NCBI GenBank assembly: GCA_004794655.1
Contig: SMMW01000071.1
Coordinates: 609,755 to 673,754, forward strand
DNA from: Marisa cornuarietis
Taxonomy: Eukaryota; Mollusca; Gastropoda; Architaenioglossa; Ampullariidae
DNA length: 64,000 nucleotides
Direction of reading: 5' to 3'
Shown: piece after piece, positions 10,508 through 22,954 of the stretch
Position numbering within the stretch: the stretch's first letter is position 1
Layout of the letters: every line of letters starts with the position of its first letter
Made by a program: the position numbers and the translations under genes
The notes under the pieces: generated by a model
The model's database searches: none
The model's input: the letters and a program-made list of their open reading frames with translations, nothing else
Told to the model about the DNA's origin: nothing

Positions 10508-11757
10508 GTCACGCTGGACCTTGTGACAGGGCAACCAACTATATTGAACCCTGTGACAGGGAGACTAACTATACTGGACCTTGTGACAGGGAGACTAACC
10601 ATACTGGACCTCGTGACAGGGGAACCAACTTTATTGTACCTTGTGACGGGGCTAACCATACTGAACCTTGTGACGGGGTTAACCATTCTGGACCTTGTGA
10701 CAGGGAGACTAACCATACTGGACCTCGTGACAGGGGAACCAACTTTATTGTACCTTGTGACGGGGCTAACCATACTGAACCTTGTGGCGGGGTTAACCAT
10801 TCTGGACCTTGTGACAGGGAGACTAACCATACTGGACCTTGTGACAGGGGGACTAACCATACTGAACCTTGTGGCGGGGTTAACCATTCTGGACCTTGTG
10901 ACAGGGAGACTAACCATACTGGACCTTGTGACAGGGGGACTAACCACGCTGGACCTTGTGACGGGGCTAACATTAACCCTTGTGACAGGGAGACCAACCA
11001 CGCTGGAACTTGTGACAGGGGGACTAACCATATTGGACCTTGTGACAGTGGGACTAACCACGCTGTACCTTGTGACAAGGGGACTAACCACGCTGGACAT
11101 TGTGACATGGGGACCAACCATATTGGCCCTTGTGACAGGGGGACTAACCACGCTGGACCTTGAAACAGGGGGACCAACTATACACGAATTTGTGACAGGG
11201 GGACCAACCATACTAGACATTGTGACAGAGGGACCAACCATACTAGACCTTGTGACAGGGGGACCAACCATACTAGACCTTGTGACAGGGGGACCAACCA
11301 TATTAGACATTGTGACAGAGGGACCAACCATGCTAGACCTTGTGACAGGGGGACCAACCATACTAGACATTGTGACAGAGGGACCAACCATACTAGACCT
11401 TGTGACAGGGGGACCAACCATTCTGGGACCAACCATATTAGACCTTGTGACAGGGGGACTAACCATACTGAGCCTTGTGACAGGGGGACCAACCATACTG
11501 GACCGTGTGACAGGGGGACCAACCATTCTGGACCGTTTGACAGGGGGACCAACCATACTGGACCGTGTGACAGGGGGACCAACCATACTAGACCTTGTGA
11601 CAGGGGGACCAACCATTCTGGGACCAACCATACTAGACCTTGTGACAGGGGGACCAACCATTCTGGGACCAACCATACTAGACCTTGTGACAGGGGGACC
11701 AACCATTCTGGGACCAACCATACTAGACCTTGTGACAGGGGGACTAACCATGCTGGC
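10508..11757. repeat. 30-bp minisatellite
   Basis: About 41 units of ggaccttgtgacaggggg plus accaaccatact. Composite variants insert an extra ctgggaccaaccatact, and units near 10640-10990 lack part of the middle. The unit length is a multiple of three and is stop-free in several frames. This produces frames of 487 residues (+) and 428 residues (-) that are not genes. Confidence 0.97.
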
Positions 11758-12396
11758 AAGTCGAGCTTCTAACATCACCCGAGTGCTTGCACCACCTCGA
11801 CTCCAATTATGTGCCTCAGCTGATGGTTGCCCTGCTGTTGGAGTAAAACCACAGGCTGTTGATGGGGGACGTCAGGTCTGGACACTCTTTTTCTCTAATT
11901 TCCTCCCTCCCACTCTCTTCCCCCCCTCCTTCCTTGTGTTCATGTGACCTTGGTGCCCCATCCCCTCCCATTTCTGTCCGAGAGTGAGCACCTGTTGACT
12001 CTGTATGATTGGTGTGTTTGCCCCCTGCCACCTTAACTAGTCCCTTGTAGCAGTCAATGATGTTGATGAGCTGAGTCAGCACTGAGCCTAAAGACAGCCA
12101 TTCCTCATTCAAGTGGGAGACACTCGAGGTGGACAAGCTTATGGCTGCAACAAGCTACAAGTAAAGACCCTACAAGAGGGAGGAGACTTAAAGGTGTCGG
12201 TGGTGTTGCCAAACCTCAAGGGTGAGGGGGGGGACGTGTGGTAACCGAGAGAACAGGAGAAGAGAACTCTTGCGTACTAATCGTCCTTGTTGATGACATG
12301 CTTGTTGACATGCTTGTTGATGACTTGTTATTTGTATGACTTGGTGTTACAGTGTTGTTCTTAATATTCTTGTTCTTTATACGTTTCTACATCCAG
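11758..12396. other. Intron segment before the microexon, nothing recognised
   Basis: Unique sequence with CT-rich patches at 11888-11935. The last 40 bases form the pyrimidine-rich acceptor region of the exon at 12397. Confidence 0.5.
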
Positions 12397-12399
12397 GAG
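12394..12399 (+). promoter_or_regulatory. NAGNAG-type tandem 3' splice acceptor
   Basis: The hexamer caggag contains two AG acceptors three bases apart in the same frame. Choosing one or the other includes or skips a single glutamate at the start of the transporter tail. Tandem acceptors of this kind are a known source of one-residue isoforms. Use here is unproven. Confidence 0.4.
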
Positions 12400-12424
12400 C
12401 GAACATGCGCCCTGAGCAAGAAAG
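12397..12424 (+). CDS. Candidate 28-bp microexon of the transporter C-terminus
   Basis: The tract tacgtttctacatccag precedes GAGCGAACATGCG and the exon ends AAAG|gtattg. In phase it gives ERTCALSKK directly after GSFTE, where other SLC6 proteins have a short basic segment (GTFKE then RIIKS in human SERT). The sequence ccaggag offers two acceptors three bases apart (exon start 12397 or 12400). The second gives GSFTE-RTCALS, a better length match. The support is phase, position and family likeness only. Confidence 0.6.
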
Positions 12425-12682
12425 GTATTGATTGGTGTGACTTCACAACCCCCCTCCTAGCGTGTAGTAGCCATGGGTATAATAAAAAGTAGAGTTGATA
12501 GCCAACTGTCTTGTTTCCGTTTAGTGCGATGCTTACCCGTATGTCGGGATGTCAGCTGGGCGGACGGATGTCTGTGATTTTCCAATTATCAGGTCGGCCG
12601 TCTGAAGCCCTGAGCTGGGCGTCTTGCACGTGCTTGAGTAGACACCCAGTCGCTCTCTGTCTTACATATAAATATATACAAA

Positions 12683-12690
12683 GTGTGTGT

Positions 12691-12743
<53 letters not shown>

Positions 12744-12754
12744 TGTGTGTGTGT
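12683..12754. repeat. (tg)n microsatellite
   Basis: Interrupted twice by an extra g (gtgtggtgtg). It lies in the 20-kb intron. Confidence 0.97.
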
Positions 12755-12997
12755 TTGCATGTGGGAGTGGTTGGTGATGGGAAATTGGGTTGACACAGAG
12801 AAAAATCAATACGCTCGGGGCGACATTAGAGGGTAATGAAAAATCGATAATGGGATAAGCTTGTTGCACAACCCAAAAATTAATGTCTGCAAACTGCACG
12901 ATGTGCGCACCACAAGAAAAAAGATCTGACCTTCTTTAGAGTCGTCACACACCAGTAGTTTACAGTTCTAACAAAGATTTCCACCTTTCTTAAGAAA

Positions 12998-12999
<2 letters not shown>

Positions 13000-13081
<82 letters not shown>
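13000..13081. repeat. (ac)n microsatellite
   Basis: About 41 perfect ac repeats. Confidence 0.98.
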
Positions 13082-13085
<4 letters not shown>

Positions 13086-13252
13086 AATTATCGACCAATC
13101 TTAATTCTCTAATCACTCTCTAAGCCCATGGAAAAGAAATCCACACTCATTCTAAACTCACCTTCTAAAACATAAACTTCTCCACAGCACTAACATCTCC
13201 AGCACAACAGTGGATAAACAACATAAATAACAATCATCATACTGTACCCCAC

Positions 13253-13690
13253 TTTGTAGACTTTACAAAAGCTTGTGACATCATTGACCTGCTCATTAAA
13301 AATTAGAACTTTACAAAGCAACTGCTCCATCCATTTCCCTACATCCTTTCTCTTGAACAGAACTCAGAGACTCGCCGTTAAAAACCAGATGTCGGATCCC
13401 ATTGAAGTAAAACTTGCTGTCCCACAAGGCTCAGCCTTAGGTCCTCTTCTGTTTTCGGTCTATATAAGCGACCTTCCCCTTCATATCTCCCAGTCATGCG
13501 AATCTCCAACAGAACGGAGTCCAGTCTGTACAAAGTGTACAAGTTCAAAGTGGGACTCCTACAACATCTTTTCCAACCCCTTAGACTACCTCCAGAGGCT
13601 TCCCAGCCAGCCTAATCGTCTATACTTGCAAACATGTACAAAGCAAACATGTACCACATGTTGCCAGTCCTCTAGCCACCAAAAATAACC
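13253..13690 (+). pseudogene. Decayed non-LTR retrotransposon reverse transcriptase fragment
   Basis: One frame from 13253 reads FVDFTKACDIIDLLIKN and then a stop. This is the F-x-D-F-x-K-A-F-D-x-(I/V)-D palm motif of LINE reverse transcriptases. The +1 frame (13275-13688) carries QRLAVKNQMSDPIEVKLAVP followed by QGSALGPLLFSVYISDLP, the motif preceding the catalytic box. The two parts are separated by a frameshift, and the YxDD box, endonuclease and 3' region are missing or unreadable. It is a short, dead fragment in the long intron, on the same strand as the gene. Confidence 0.85.
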
Positions 13691-13929
13691 CGGCCTGTCA
13701 ATTCAGTTATCAACCACCATATATTTGTACATATCATAATTTCTCTGTTGTTATTGCCTTGTTTTGAATTAATGTAGTGTTTTTATTTCTGCTACTTAGT
13801 CCAAGGTATACATATAAAAAGTAAAACTTTTGCTTATTCTGTTAACCTCGTAAATAAAGATTTGTTATTTGTCTCTCTCTCTGATATGCGGCCGCTTGGT
13901 TTGTGGAATTTTATGTGAAAACGAGCTCG

Positions 13930-15000
13930 GGGCGTGGCGGATGAGTACAGCGAGGTCAGGACTCTTTGCTCACGGTGCTCACTGCTAGCACTCATCATGG
14001 CTAGTCTCTCGCTGTTCTCAGGGGATTTGGTATTAAACTCTGGTCCTGACCAACACACAGAGACCTCAGAGTCTAGCAGCACTTTAAGAGGAGCAAATGA
14101 TGATGGCGACATCATGGTTCCCTCCATGTGGTGACCATCTCCTTGTCGTGTCTGGAAGAGTCACCATCCAGTCTGGTCTCTACTATCCAGTCTGGTCTCT
14201 ACTATCCAGTCTGGTCTCTACTATCCAGTCAGCTCCAAGTTGTGGGACATTTCATCACCAACCATATCTCTGAGCAGATTCCAGTCTCTTGGCAATCACT
14301 CGTACAAAATATTATATCGCTACAAGAGTCTGTACTTTAGCCAGCACGAGATTTTTGATGGTCTGTTGAAAGAAAATGAACAAAACAAAAGATTAGATAA
14401 GAGGTTGAAGATCTTGATAAACTTGAAGCGATGTCCCGTCGACACAGCGTAAGACTTTCTGACATTAAAGAAATCAGTGATGAGAATTCTGCAGCATGTG
14501 CTGATAAAGTAACCTGTCTTCTTCACGAACATTTTCTTGACAAATTCGTGGAAACCAAAGACCTTGAACATGCTCATTGCCTTGGAAAACCAAAGCTACA
14601 TGATAGCCGTCCGAGGCCCATGGCTATTATGTTTCACCGTTGGAATGACAAACAAAGAAGATAAAGACAATCTAAAAGCTTCTGGCATCCGAGTAGCGAA
14701 CGATTTGACCAGACAACAGGCGGCCAACATCACACAGGCCCGTGAGGAAGGGAAGGAAGTTCTTCATGTAGAAGATAGTCGCACACAGCCCCGGCCCCGG
14801 CTCCAAGCTGTCAGTGATGACGAGCTGACAGTGTTTTCTGCTGCCGATTTCCACCACCCGACATCCTCTACCCTAGATTATGTGAATGAAGAATCTGCCG
14901 GGTGGTCGCTGACACCGTCCACTCTCGCCTACGACTTCTACTGGTGCGTCGGCGGGTCAGCAAGCAATCAACATCCTGGCAAAGTGGGGGAAACCCCTCG
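13930..15000 (+). pseudogene. LINE ORF1-like (L1 ORF1p/Transposase_22 type) remnant with 2A-like motif
   Basis: A frame at 13934 has a short hydrophobic run and FSGDLVLNSGPDQ, close to the 2A-like motif found at the start of some LINE proteins. From about 14345 a charged coiled-coil-like stretch (ENEQNKRLDKRL) shifts frame into EDLDKLEAMSRRHSVRLSDI and then HCLGKPKLHDSRPRPMAIMF. It shifts again near 14660 into ASGIRVANDLTRQQAANITQ. The order 'LEDKLE..SRR..(I/L)SGI', 'RPRP..(I/M).F' and 'A.DLT..Q' is that of L1-type ORF1 RNA-binding proteins. At least two frameshifts make it non-functional. Confidence 0.75.
14157..14232. repeat. Short 19-bp tandem repeat inside the LINE remnant
   Basis: Four copies of ccagtctggtctctactat, the last truncated. 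They interrupt the ORF1-like region. Confidence 0.9.
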
Positions 15001-15301
15001 TGACACCAACAACCATCGCCACGCAAAGAAAGTCCAACGATCCCAACAGGGATTATTATTATTATTAAAACACGGGCAATACACAGAGGCAGCAAAGGAC
15101 GCAAGGGGAACAATCCTCACACAAGGCCGTGCGAGCTGCCAACACCAGCCAAGCTCACTACGTGCCACGTCGGCCACACAACAGCAATTGCTACCAAGTT
15201 GGAGCAGACAATCACTACAAACATCCAGTGTTAGTCACAACAGCAAACCTACGCCCGACAGACGGAGCCGGGCACGAACAGAAACTCCTACCACGAGGTG
15301 A

Positions 15302-16221
15302 GGACTTTAGTAACAGTATGTTTATCTCAAAGACAGACTTTAGTAACAGTATGTCTGTCTATCTCAGAGCCAGACTTTAGTAGCAGTATGTCTGTCTATC
15401 TCAGAGCCAGACTTTAGTAGCAGTATGTCTATCTCAGAGCCAGACTTTAGTAACAGTATGTCTATCTCAGAGCCAGACTTTAGTAGCAGTATGTTTATCT
15501 CAGAGCCAGACTTTAGTAGCAGTATGTCTATCTCAGAGCCAGACTTTAGTAACAGTATGTCTATCTCAGAGCCAGACTTTAGTAGCAGTATGTCTATCTC
15601 AGAGCCAGACTTTAGTAACAGTATGTCTATCTCAGAGCCAGACTTTAGTAGCAGTATGTTTATCTCAGAGCCAGACTTTAGTAGCAGTATGTCTATCTCA
15701 GAGCCAGACTTTAGTAGCAGTATGTCTATCTCAGAGCGAGACTTTAGTAACAGTATGTCTATCTCAGAGCCAGACTTTAGTAACAGTATGTCTATCTCAG
15801 AGCCAGACTTTAGTAACAGTATGTCTATCTCAGAGCCAGACTTTAGTAGCAGTATGTCTATCTCAGAGCGAGACTTTAGTAACAGTATGTCTCTCTCAGA
15901 GCCAGACTTTAGTAGCAGTATGTTTATCTCAAAGACAGACTTTAGTAACAGTATGTCTCTCTCAGAGCCAGACTTTAGTAGCAGTATGTCTATCTCAAAG
16001 ACAGACTTTAGTAACAGTATGTCTATCTCAGAGACAGACTTTAGTAGCAGTATGTCTGTCTATCTCAGAGCCAGACTTTAGTAACAGACTGTCTTTCTCA
16101 GAGCGAGACTTTAGTAACAGTATGTCTATCTCAGAGCGAGACTTTAGTAACAGTATGTCTATCTCAGAGCCAGACTTTAGTAACAGTATGTCTATCTCAG
16201 AGCCAGACTTTAGTAACAGTA
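15302..16221. repeat. 33-bp minisatellite
   Basis: About 27 units of gactttagtaacagtatg plus tctatctcagagcca (11 codons). Ends at a short A-run (16220-16227). Confidence 0.96.
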
Positions 16222-16230
16222 AAAAAAGGT

Positions 16231-17175
16231 AAAGCACCATCACTGTATCAGAGCCAGCAACTAAGGCTACATAGCAATAGCACAGCCAGCAACTAAGGCT
16301 ACATCATTATAGCACAGACACCACTGTATCAGAGCCAGCAACTAAGGCTACATCACTACATCACTGTATCAGAGCCAGCAACTAAGGCTACATCACTATA
16401 GCACAGCCAGCAACTAAGGCTACATCACTACATCACTGTATCAGAGCCAGCAACTAAGGCTACATCACTACATCACTGTATCAGAGCCAGCAACTAAGGC
16501 TACATCACTATAGCACAGCCAGCAACTAAGGCTACATCAGTATAGCACAGTCAGCAACTAAGGCTACATCAGTACATCACTATATCACAGCCAGCAACTA
16601 AGATTATATCACTACATCACTATACCACAGCCAGCAACTAAGGTTATATCACTACATCACTATAGCACAGCCAGCAACTTAGGCTACATCATTACATCAC
16701 TGTAGCAGAGCCAGCAACTAAGGCTACATCACTATATCAGAGCTATCAACTAAGGCTACATCACTATAGCACAGCCAGCAACTAAGGCTACATCAGTACA
16801 TCACTGTATCACAGCCAGCAACTAAGGTTATATCACTAAATCACTATATCAGAGCTATCAACTAAGGCTACATCACTATAGCAAAGCCAGCAACTAAGGC
16901 TACATCAGTACATCACTATCAGAGCCAGCAACTAAGGCTACATCACTATATCACAGACAGCAACTAAGGTTATATCACTACATCACTATATCACAGACAG
17001 CAACTAAGGCTACATCACTATATCACAGACAGAAACTAAGGCTACCTGTACATCACTGTATCAGAGCCAACAACTATGGCTGAATCACTATAGCACAGCC
17101 GGCAACTAAGGCTACATCACTACATCACTATATCAGAGCCAGTAACTAAGGCTACTACATCACTATATCACAGAC
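16231..17175. repeat. SINE-related minisatellite, composite 24-46 bp units
   Basis: Units of gccagcaactaaggctacat followed by variable atcactacatcactat(a/g)tca spacers. The core matches about 24 bases of the SINE at 56403-56588 (gccagcaactaaggctatat then cac), which suggests that a fragment of that SINE was amplified here. Confidence 0.93.
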
Positions 17176-17810
17176 AACAACATGGCACTGTTCATACACA
17201 ACACAGCATTTCATAACAACATGGCACTGTTCATACACATTTCATAACAACATGGCACTGTTCATACACATTTCATAACAACATGGCACTGTTTATACAC
17301 ATTTCATAACAACATGGCACTCTTCATACACATTTCATAACAACATGGCACTGTTCATACACATTTCATAACAACATGGCACTGTTCATACACATTTCAT
17401 AACAACATGGCACTGTTCATACACATTTCATAACGACATGGCACTCTTCATACACATTTCATAACAACATGGCACTGTTCATACACAACACAGCATTTCA
17501 TAACAACATGGCACTGTTCATGCACATTTCATAACAACATGGCACTGTTCATACACATTTCATAACAACATGGCACTGTTCATGCACATTTCATAACAAC
17601 ATGGCACTGTTCATACACAACACAGCATTTCATAACAACATGGCACTGTTCATGCACATTTCATAACAACATGGCACTGTTCATACACATTTCATAACAA
17701 CATGGCACTGTTCGTACACATTTCATAACAACATGGCACTGTTCATGCACATTTCATAACAACATGGCACTGTTCATACACATTTCATAACAACATGGCA
17801 CTATTTGTAC
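17176..17810. repeat. 31-bp minisatellite (aacaacatggcactgttcat)
   Basis: About 20 units. Three contain an inserted acacagc block (near 17200, 17490, 17620). It follows the previous array with no spacer. Confidence 0.95.
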
Positions 17811-19640
17811 GCCTATGGTCGTCACACATTGGAAACTACAGGGCTATAGTAATCATACAAAGGATACTATAGGGCTGCGGTAATCATACATAGCACACTA
17901 TAGGGCTACGGTCGTCAAACATCTGACACTATAGGGCTATGGGCGTCATACATTGGATGCTATAGGGCTATGGGCGTCACACATAGGACACTATAGGGCT
18001 ATGGGCGTCATACATTGGATACTATAGGGCTATGGGCGTCACACATAGGACGCTATAGGGCTATGGGCGTCATACATTGGACACTATAGAGCTATGGGCG
18101 TCATACATTGGACACTATAGGGCTATGGGCGTCATACATTGGACATTATAGGGCTATGGGCGTCATACATTGGATACTATAGGGCTATGGGCGTCACACA
18201 TAGGACACTATAGGGCTATGGGCGTCATACATTGGACACTATAGGGCTATGGGCGTCATACATTGGACACTATAGGGCTATGGGCGTCATACATTGGACA
18301 CTATAGGGCTATGGGCGTCACACATAGGACACTATAGGGCTATGGGCGTCATACATAGGACACTATAGGGCTATTGTAATCGTACATAGGACACTATAGG
18401 GCTATGGGCGTCATACATTGGACACTATAGGGCTATGGGCGTCATACATTGGACACTATAGGGCTATGGGCGTCATACATAGGACACTATACGGCTATGT
18501 GCGTCATACATTGGATACTATAGGGCTATGGGCGTCACACATAGGACACTATAGGGCTATGGGCGTCATACATAGGACACTATAGGTCTATGGGCGTCAC
18601 ACATAGGACACTATAGGCCTATGGGCGTCATACATTGGACACTATAGGGCTATGGGCGTCATACATAGGACACTATAGGGCTATTGTAATCGTACATAGG
18701 ACACTATAGGGCTATATGCGTCATACATAGGACACTATACGGCTATGTGCGTCATACATTGGATACTATAGGGCTATGGGCGTCACACATAGGACACTAT
18801 AGGGCTATGGGCGTCATACATTGGACAATTTTGAGCTATGGGCGTCATACATTGCACACTCTAGGGCTATGGGCGTCACACATAGGACATTATAGGGCTA
18901 TGGGCGTCATACATTGGACATTATAGGGCTATGGGCGTCATACATTGGACACTATAGGGCTATGGGCGGCATACATAGGACACTATAGGGCTATGGGCGT
19001 CACACATAGGACACTATAGGGCTATTGTAATCGTACATAGGACACTATAGGGCTATGGGCGTCATACATTGGACACTATAGGGCTATGGGCGTCATACAT
19101 AGGACACTATACGGCTATGTGCGTCATACATTAGATACTATAGGGCTATGGGCGTCACACATAGGACACTATAGGGCTATGGGCGTCATACATTGGACAC
19201 TATAGGTCTATGGGCGTCACACATAGGACACTATAGGGCTATGGGCGTCATGCATTGGACACTATAGGGCTATGGGCGTCATACATAGGACACCATAGGG
19301 CTATTGTAATCGTACATAGGACACTATAGGTCTATGGGCGTCATACATAGGACACTATACGGCTATGTGCGTCATACATTGGATACTATAGGGCTATGGG
19401 CGTCACACATAGGACACTATAGGGCTATGGGCGTCATACATAGGACACTATAGGGCTATTGTAATCATACATTGGACACTATAGGGCTATGGGCGTCATA
19501 CATAGGACACTATAGGGCTATTGTAATCGTACATAGGACACTATAGGGCTATGGGCGTCATACATTGGACACTATAGGGCTATGGGCGTCATACATTGGA
19601 CACTATAGGGCTATGGGCGTCATACATTGGACACTGTAGG
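17811..19640. repeat. 31-bp minisatellite (ggacactatagggctatggg)
   Basis: About 58 units of ggacactatagggctatggg plus cgtcatacatt. A variant with ttgtaatcgtacatagg recurs about every 10-15 units, giving irregular higher-order blocks. Confidence 0.96.
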
Positions 19641-19663
19641 GCGGTAAAGAAGACAAAGAACTT

Positions 19664-20690
19664 ATTGTATTGATAACACCTGTTGTTTATTGCATTGATA
19701 ACAAATGTTCTGTGTATTGTATTGATAACACCTATCCTTATAATTTTATTGATAACACCTGTTGTGTTTATTTTATTGATAACACCTGTTGTGTTTATTG
19801 TATTGATAACACCTGTTGTGTTTATTGTATTGATAACACCTGTTCTGTTTATTGCATTGATAACACCTGTTGTGTTTATTGCATTGATAGCACCTGTTGT
19901 GTTTATTGTATTGATAACACCTGTTCTGCTTATTGTATTGATAACACCTGTTCTGTTTATTGCATTGATAACACCTGTTCTGCTTATTGTATTGATAACA
20001 CCTGTTCTGTTTATTGCATTGATAACACCTGTTCTGCTTATTGTATTGATAACACCTGTTGTGTTTATTGTGTTGATAACACCTGTTGTGTTTATTGTAT
20101 TGATAACACCTGTTCTGTTTATTGTATTGATAACACCTGTTCTGCTTATTGTATTGATAACATCTGTTGTGTTTATTGTATTGATAACACCTGTTCTGTT
20201 TATTGCATTGATAACACCTGTTCTGCTTATTGTATTGATAACACCTGTTGTGTTTATTGTGTTGATAACACCTGTTGTGTTTATTGTATTGATAACACCT
20301 GTTGTGTTTATTGTATTGATAACACCTGTTCTGCTTATTGTATTGATAACATCTGTTGTGTTTATTGCATTGATAACACCTGTTCTGTTTATTGCATTGA
20401 TAACACCTGTTGTGTTTATTGCATTGATAACACCTGTTCTGTTTATTGTATTGATAACACCTGTTCTGTTTATTGTATTGATAACATCTGTTGTGTTTAT
20501 TGCATTGATAACACCTGTTGTGTTTATTGCATTGATAACACCTGTTCTGCTTATTGTATTGATAACACCTGTTCTGCTTATTGTATTGATAACATCTGTT
20601 GCGTTTATTGTGTTGATAACACCTGTTGTGTTTATTGCATTGATAACACCTGTTCTGCTTATTGTATTGATAACGCTGGCTCTCAATATT
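19664..20690. repeat. 27-bp minisatellite
   Basis: About 37 units of attgataacacctgtt(g/c)tg plus tttattgt. Because 27 is a multiple of three, it gives long frames on both strands (for example CIDNTCSVY repeats) that are not genes. Confidence 0.97.
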
Positions 20691-20912
20691 TTATTGCCTA
20701 CACTCTCTGTTCATTTCTGCTAATATTCGCGGCGTTTAATTAACTGAGAACACTGTTTATTTTATTGACAACAGTCGCTCTGTTTATTCTATTTTTAGTC
20801 TCAGGTTGTGTGGCTCTATATTCACTTTCCATAAGAATCCGGTCTCTAACGACTGAACAAGCTTTTCTCTTCAAGGCCCCCCTTTGGTCAGGGAGCTGCA
20901 GGATGTCAGTCA

Positions 20913-21535
20913 GCACCATGTACATGACATCAAGGCTGACATGAGTGGTATAGCACACCATCATGTACTAATACCCATACAACCTACAGCACCATGTACA
21001 TGACATCAAGGCCGACATGAGTGGTATAGCACACCATCATGTACTAATACCCATACAACCTGCAGCACCATGTACATGACATCAAGGCCGACATGAGTGG
21101 TATAGCACACCATTATGTACTACAGACCCATACAACCTACAGCACCATGTACATGACATCAAGGCTGACATGAGTGGTATAGCACACCATTATGTACTAC
21201 AGACCCATACAACCTACAACACCATGTACATGACATCAAGGCTGACATGAGTGGTATAGCACACCATCATGTACTAATACCCATACAACCTGCAGCACCA
21301 TGTACATGACATCAAGGCTGACATGAGTGGTATAGCACACCATCATGTACTAATACCCATACAACCTAGAGCACCATGTACATGACATCAAGGCCGACAT
21401 GAGTGGTATAGCACACCATCATGTACTAATACCCATACAACCTGCAGCACCATGTACATGACATCAAGGCCGACATGAGTGAAATAGCACACCATCATGT
21501 ACCTCAAACCCATACAACCGGCACCACCATTGTAT
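20913..21535. repeat. 76-bp tandem repeat
   Basis: Eight units, each starting gcaccatgtacatgacatca and containing gagtggtatagcacaccat and tgtactaatacccatacaac. It ends about 180 bases before the mariner remnant. Confidence 0.95.
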
Positions 21536-21714
21536 CATCATGTACGAGGGATGTTCCACTTCCACCCGGACTTGAGTATTTCGTGCGCTTTCAGCGAGTG
21601 TAGACCAGGTGGACCCATTGTTCCCCTTGTACATTTCCCAGGATGGAGAGGAGAGGAGAAGCAAGTCGATGTAGACTCCACCAAGTGATCCCCCAGCATC
21701 GTCAGCGCGTGACT

Positions 21715-22345
21715 TACCAGTGATGATGTTGTATCAGTTCTGGTGTGGCTTTCGGGCTGTTGACAGTTTGCAGGAGGCGAAAGAAACTTATGGTGATGAT
21801 GCTCCATCTAAACTGACTGTCACAGAATGGTTTGAGAGATCTGGCACTGGTCATTTCAGCTGTGATGACAAACATTCTGAACCAGGGTCTAGGATGTCAA
21901 GAGACCCAGACAATGTTGAGAAAGTTCATGAATTCCTGCAAGTGATGGCCGTGTGACCATCAGGGAGCTGGAGCTGGGAAATCCTTCTACAAGTCCTCAC
22001 ACCATCATCCACACGATGGAGGCTTCAACAAGGTCAGCTCCCTGGGTGTCGAGGTTTTGAAGCCTCCTCCCTACTCACCAGACCAGTCCTTGCCCCATGC
22101 GATTGTTTGGTTGTTCCCAAAGCTGAAAGAAGCCCTGCGTGGAGTGAACTTGGACTCTGGAGAGGAAGTCACTGGTGGGGTGAGGAGACAGCAGAACCTG
22201 ATGCCACAATCACCCATGTCGGAGTGTTTTCAAGAACGGATCCATAGGGCTGAAAATGTGTTGCAGCTGGCGGCGACTATGTTGATAAAGTTTAAAGTTG
22301 AAGATGTAGCACAATGTACAGTATATCCACACCACCTCTAGCACC
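21715..22345 (+). pseudogene. Mariner-family transposase, internally deleted
   Basis: Frame 21720-21956 reads FWCGFRAVDSLQEAKETYGD, then LTVTEWFERSGTGHFSCDDK and EPGSRMSRDPDNVEKV, matching the N-terminal helix-turn-helix half of mariner transposases (...ETYGDDAxS..T...WF.RF..G.F...D). A frameshift follows (RVTIRELELG). From 22057 a second frame has PPYSPDQSLPHAIVWLFPKL and KEALRGVNLDSGEEVTGGVR, the C-terminal YSPDLxPxDxxLFPxLK region with its last catalytic Asp region garbled. About 40% of a normal 340-residue transposase, including the first two catalytic aspartates, is missing. Terminal inverted repeats were not found. Confidence 0.85.
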
Positions 22346-22954
22346 AATGTATGCATATCCATACTGCAATGTCAGGTGTCATTGTTATTGATTGTATCGT
22401 TTAATTAAGATTAAATTTTATCAGGATTAATGTGGAAGAACGAAAGAGCGTGAATGACGTCAGTTGTTCGGATGACGTGTATGAGTGATGTAAAAAAGTG
22501 AAGGAAATGACGTGAGAGAGAGCGCGAGCAAGCAGTGAGTAGTCAGGTAGGAGAAGGGAGAGGCTTAGGACGGAAAGACAAGTAGAGTAGGAATTGTAAT
22601 TTGTTGAGTAGGGTGTTTAGGAGTATATAGATGGATTAGGTGAGTAGGTATTCTTGTAGATATTCAGACAGGCAGGACTCAAAGGTTAGGGAGTTTATTA
22701 TTTTAAAGTAATCTGGATGTAGGAATCGTTTTTTTAACTGACTTTTCATTTGTGTATTTTTCTTGTTTTCTTCTTGTATTCATACTGAGTAAAGCAGAGA
22801 GATTCGTTAGACAAGTCATTCTGTTCTTGTAATTTGTGTGAAAGAACACGTGTTTGTCAGACACCGTGTATGTGTTGAGAGCAGAGAGTGACTGATACAC
22901 TGCGCGGTGTCGTGACATGCTTCAATATATAGTATATTGATACCCCCCCTACTG
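22346..22954. other. Intron segment, nothing recognised
   Basis: Non-repetitive, A/G-rich around 22490-22570 (gagagagagcgcgagc). No gene or element is seen. Confidence 0.5.

Noticed and set aside
10484..11947. Long open frame of 487 residues on + and 428 on - over the same DNA
   Set aside because: Both are translations of a 30-bp repeat with no stops in several frames. There is no non-repeat domain and no splice structure.
13753..13850. Poly(A) site of a cellular gene (aataaa at 13852)
   Set aside because: It lies between two LINE fragments inside the long intron and fits retroelement debris better.
17811..19640. SP6/T7 promoter-like words (gacactatagg) in every unit
   Set aside because: Only the last half of the phage promoter is matched and the upstream half is absent. 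A chance likeness in a eukaryotic satellite.
19589..20743. Cys-rich repeat protein (CIDNTCSVY)n and its mirror frames
   Set aside because: A 27-bp repeat gives open frames in three ways at once, and there is no signal of selection on one frame.
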